From the NCBI GenBank assembly GCA_017397695.1, contig JAFQIF010000078.1:1-32964 (forward strand): a stretch of 32,964 nt of DNA, read 5' to 3'. The DNA comes from Clostridia bacterium (GTDB lineage Bacteria > Bacillota_A > Clostridia > Christensenellales > Aristaeellaceae). A program made the position numbers and the translations under genes. Below, piece by piece: positions 30,812 to 32,964 of this stretch. Under the pieces are notes generated by a model. That model was not told where the DNA came from. It did not search any database and worked only from the letters and a program-made list of their open reading frames with translations. Positions within the stretch are counted from its first letter, which is position 1. Each line of letters starts with the position of its first letter.

Positions 30812-31000
30812 GCGGGCAAAGAAAGAAAACAACAAACAGGCGAAATTCTCAAAGCCTGCTCTCTCAATCCAAATACGCTCTGTCAAATAACAGATAAAAA
30901 AGGCATGTCTTCTTTTTCTCTTGCCAAAATTGCCGATGAACTCGATTGCTCGGTGGACTACCTGCTGGGGCGGACGGATAACCCCGAGATCAACGCATAA
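30812..31000 (+). pseudogene. XRE-family regulator lacking its N-terminus
   Basis: In frame directly after the dppA TGA, 62 codons run to TAA at 30998-31000. The translation has the XRE helix-turn-helix pattern: ERKQQTGEILKACSLNPNTL, then DKKGMSSFSLAKIADELD and the hallmark CSVDYLLGRTDNPEIN. The first 10-15 residues of a normal small XRE protein, including a start codon and ribosome site, are missing. An internal ATG at 30905 would give only the C-terminal 31 residues. Either a decayed gene whose 5' end was lost when dppA or its tail was placed here, or a domain reached by reading through one TGA. The strong terminator after it fits a former independent gene. Confidence 0.7.
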
Positions 31001-31005
31001 GCCAA

Positions 31006-31035
31006 AAAAGGAACCGGATGTTTCCGGTTCCTTTT
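31006..31035 (+). terminator. Bidirectional terminator after the XRE remnant
   Basis: A 13-bp perfect stem (31006-31018 with 31023-31035) with a 4-base loop; flanking A run on the left and T run on the right allow use on both strands, ending dppA and possibly the minus-strand aldolase gene. Confidence 0.88.
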
Positions 31036-31050
31036 CTGTATTCCTTCTTT

Positions 31051-31214
31051 AAACCGCCGCGAGACTGAAGCCTGCCGCGCCCGGTGGGCGAAACAGGCAG
31101 GCGGAACGTCGGGAGTTGCAAGGAGCGCTTGCGCGACTATGCAAGCGACCCCCGAAGATGGGGTTCGGGGACAATGTCCCCGAGCGGGTCCTAGGGCGGC
31201 AGCCCTAACGTTCC
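31051..31214 (+). repeat. Composite hairpin repeat of about 165 bp, copy B
   Basis: Same ordered string as 21769-21933: AAACCGCCGCGAGACTGAAG, CCTGCCGCGCCC, GTGGGCGAAACAGGCAGGCG, GAACGTCGGGA, GCTTGCGCGACTATGC, hairpin GGGGACAATGTCCCC and GGGCGGCAGCCCTAACGTTC. It has lost a few bases near its start and gained about a dozen around CCCGAAGATGGGG. It ends 2 bases from the aldolase stop codon. Confidence 0.85.
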
Positions 31215-31216
31215 CC

Positions 31217-32107
31217 TCACATGTTCTGCGCGACGACCTTCTCCACGTACGCCTTCTGCTCGTCGGTGAGCTGCGGGAAGGGATCGCGGCAGAGGCCGCA
31301 GTCGATGCCCTGCACCTTGAGGATGTGCTTGATGGAGGGGAAGAGCGAGCAGGAGACGAGCGCCTGCATGATGTTGTTCGCCTGGCGCTGGAGCCTGCGG
31401 GCGAGCTCGTAATCCTTGGCGGAATAAGCGGCCTCGATCTTCGTAAAGAGTGGGAGCGTAAAATTGAACGTGGAGCCGATGGCACCGTCCGCGCCGAGCA
31501 TGCGCGCGCCGATGTAGACCTCGTCGAAGCCGCCGTAGATGACGAGCTCGTCGTTGAGGTTCTTGATGCGCTCCATCTGATAGAGATTCAGGCTGGTCTG
31601 CTTGATGCCGGCGATGGTGCCATCCGTGAGAATGCCCTTGATGTACTCGTTGTCGATATCCAGCTCGATGCCGGTATTGCCCGGGAAATTGTAAAGGAAC
31701 AGCGGCACATCGGCGTGATTGCGGAGCTTAACGAAGTACTGCGCGATCTGCTTCATGCCGAACTTGTAGTAATAGGGCACGGTAGAGATCATGGCGTCAT
31801 ACTTGAGTGCCTCGGCGGCCTTGGCGTATTCCATGGCCTCGTCGGTGGAGATGGACGCAACAGAAGCCATGAGCTTCGTCTTCTCGCGGCCCTCGTAATG
31901 CGCAGCGAACATCAGGCCGTCCAGCCTCTCGCGATGGGAGAGCATCGGGCATTCCGCGCTGGAACCGCCGATGAGGAAGCCGGCAGCGCCCTGGTCAATC
32001 GTCCTGTCCATGAGCTTATGCAGCGCAGCGGGATTGAACTGTCCCTGTGCATCAAACGGCGTAACCGCAGCGACAAAGAAGCCGCCCATGTTTTCCATCT
32101 TTTTCAT
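31217..32107 (-). CDS. DapA/NanA-family aldolase, N-acetylneuraminate-lyase-like
   Basis: A 296-residue TIM-barrel aldolase of the dihydrodipicolinate synthase/N-acetylneuraminate lyase family. The Schiff-base lysine is K169 in GIKQTSLNLYQMERI and the catalytic tyrosine Y139 in YNFPGNTG; both contexts, with GGFDEVYIG and GADGAIGSTFN, look more like NanA than DapA. The carboxylate-binding loop is GSSAEC where NanA has GSTGE, so the substrate may be a different 2-keto sugar acid. ATG at 32107 with AAGGAG nine bases before. It follows the HAD gene by 23 bases in one transcript. No sialic acid transporter or kinase is in the window. Confidence 0.85.
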   Translation of the reverse strand: MKKMENMGGFFVAAVTPFDAQGQFNPAALHKLMDRTIDQGAAGFLIGGSSAECPMLSHRERLDGLMFAAHYEGREKTKLMASVASISTDEAMEYAKAAEALKYDAMISTVPYYYKFGMKQIAQYFVKLRNHADVPLFLYNFPGNTGIELDIDNEYIKGILTDGTIAGIKQTSLNLYQMERIKNLNDELVIYGGFDEVYIGARMLGADGAIGSTFNFTLPLFTKIEAAYSAKDYELARRLQRQANNIMQALVSCSLFPSIKHILKVQGIDCGLCRDPFPQLTDEQKAYVEKVVAQNM

Positions 32108-32130
32108 GCTTATCCACTCCTTGTATATTC

Positions 32131-32706
32131 TCAGGCCTGTCTTTCGACCTTGCCGTGGGTAACAATGTATTTCTCCTGAGCGATCGCCAGCAGCGGGCCG
32201 TCTGCCTTCGCGTCATCGGTGTACATGGCGCGCACCTCAAACTCGCCAAAGACTTCGCGGATGCGCTCGATTTTCTGCGCGCCCTTACAGTTTTTGCCGG
32301 TAAGTGCGCCAGTGGTCATATCGCACTGCGTACCAATCAGGTTGGGTACGCCAAGAAGCTTTGCGGCGTGCCTGAGTTCAAACTCCGGCGACGCGGACGC
32401 GATGACGATCGGGAGATCGCGCGGAGTATCAAAAAACCAGGGCCCGAGCTTAGCGCGCGTCTTTTCGCTCTTCCAGAAAGCATCGGCCTCAGCTTCAAGG
32501 CTGAAACGCTTGCTCATCTCACCAAAGAGCACGGTTTTGAACTGTGTAAGGCTATATGCTTTGCAGGCAAGCTTAAGCGCAGCAAGCGCGATATGCGGCA
32601 AACCGCCGATCAGCTCCGGATGGCGCGGCAGGCAGAAGAGCACAAAGTCCGCCGTGGAATCGCCGTCGTAGATCGTGCCGTCGAAATCGTAAACGTCAAT
32701 GAGCAT
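32131..32706 (-). CDS. HAD-IB family phosphatase
   Basis: A 191-residue HAD phosphatase of the SerB-like IB subgroup: motif I DFDGTIYDGDST (D7, D9), motif II IVIASASPEFELR, motif III lysine in GKNCKG, motif IV MYTDDAKADGPLL. A helical cap with a hydrophobic segment follows motif I (ELIGGLPHIALAALKLACKA). Substrate unknown; the co-transcribed NanA-like aldolase suggests a phosphorylated sugar-acid intermediate, which is only an inference. ATG at 32706 with GAGG upstream. A TATACT at 32736-32741 may be its -10, without a clear -35. Confidence 0.88.
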   Translation of the reverse strand: MLIDVYDFDGTIYDGDSTADFVLFCLPRHPELIGGLPHIALAALKLACKAYSLTQFKTVLFGEMSKRFSLEAEADAFWKSEKTRAKLGPWFFDTPRDLPIVIASASPEFELRHAAKLLGVPNLIGTQCDMTTGALTGKNCKGAQKIERIREVFGEFEVRAMYTDDAKADGPLLAIAQEKYIVTHGKVERQA

Positions 32707-32823
32707 GATGAATCCTCGCGTTTCTTGTTTGATTCAGTATATCATTTTTAGGAAAAAAAGGGAAGACGAAGGGCTGTATGCATGGAAAACAATAGGGGAT
32801 ATTTAGTTCATTAAGGAATCTTA

Positions 32824-32964
32824 AAACCGCCGCGAAGCGAAGAAGGGGTCTGGGGACAATGTCCCCAGGCGGGTTTGGGCGGCAGCCCAACGTAACCCAT
32901 GCGCGAAGCGCCAGATAAGCAAGAATCAAACAGGAGCCGAAGGCGACGCTTTTGATTCTGACAC
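32824..32964 (+). repeat. Modular hairpin repeat, right-edge copy
   Basis: AAACCGCCGCGAAGCGAAGA, hairpin TGGGGACAATGTCCCCA, GGCGGG, TTTGGGCGGCAGCCCAACG, TAACCCATGCGCGAAGCGCC, then GCCGAAGGCGAC, running to the window edge. It matches 396-500 (opposite strand) nearly base for base up to about 32920, and the GCCGAAGGCGAC string also follows that copy's spacer. Confidence 0.8.

Noticed and set aside
26397..32107. YhcH-like and NanA-like genes as one sialic acid operon
   Set aside because: They are 4.4 kb apart, separated by opposite-strand genes, each with its own signals, and no transporter, kinase or epimerase is nearby.
32736..32764. Full promoter for the HAD/aldolase operon
   Set aside because: TATACT is present but the -35 position reads TTCCCT; too weak to annotate as a promoter.
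32696..32929. 77-codon minus frame at the right edge
   Set aside because: Made largely from the dispersed repeat; the same peptide pattern arises from the other copy at 396-500, so it is a repeat artefact.

Overview
The window reads as chromosome of a fairly GC-rich member of the Clostridia (Bacillota). Supporting signs are strong AGGAGG-type ribosome binding sites, frequent GTG and TTG starts, sigma-A promoters with 17-bp spacers, an LPXTG-anchored surface protein, a DUF3842 protein, a YhcH-family protein, a glycyl radical enzyme pair, a secreted FMN/FAD reductase and a possible BofC-like protein. I cannot fix the genus. No tRNA, rRNA, CRISPR array, transposase or phage structural gene was seen. 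Most genes lie on the minus strand. The plus strand carries the 3' end of a glucan phosphorylase gene at the left edge and a short deoD, ybaK, dppA group near 28.5-30.8 kb.

Layout. 1-175 is the end of glgP with a textbook terminator. 176-570 holds an inverted pair of dispersed repeats. 571-3437 is a two-gene unit of a glycyl radical enzyme and its activase. 3572-5410 is a secreted flavoprotein reductase with its own promoter, preceded by a TetR regulator (5678-6244). 6418-7002 is a membrane protein, possibly BofC-like. 7177-13158 is a housekeeping run: SNF2/SWIM helicase, then HAD phosphatase, RadC, YdcF and RsmG, the last four with their own promoter. 13423-17530 is an AT-richer island of two surface genes: a DUF6273-like lipoprotein and a 1107-residue protein joining a von Willebrand A domain, an alpha/beta hydrolase domain, B-repeats and an LPDTG anchor. 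17705-21710 holds two multi-membrane glycosyltransferase-like proteins and a pseudouridine synthase. 21944-24854 has a Cof-type phosphatase, an acetyltransferase and an rRNA m5C methyltransferase. 24860-28390 has an unknown protein, a thioredoxin-reductase-like enzyme, a YhcH protein, DUF3842 and a membrane-anchored SGNH-like protein. 28566-30811 is deoD, ybaK and dppA, followed in frame by the remains of an XRE regulator. 31217-32706 is an N-acetylneuraminate-lyase-like aldolase with a HAD phosphatase.

Two things stand out. First, the vWA plus hydrolase wall-anchored protein, co-transcribed with a lectin-like lipoprotein candidate in a compositionally different island, is the best candidate for an undescribed system. 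Second, at least ten intergenic gaps carry pieces of modular hairpin repeats, including one composite unit of about 165 bp present twice and one of about 100 bp present twice. The glycyl radical enzyme also has unusual active-site surroundings (ACWEF and RVWGW), suggesting an uncharacterised subfamily.

All function calls come from reading motifs by eye; no database search was run.
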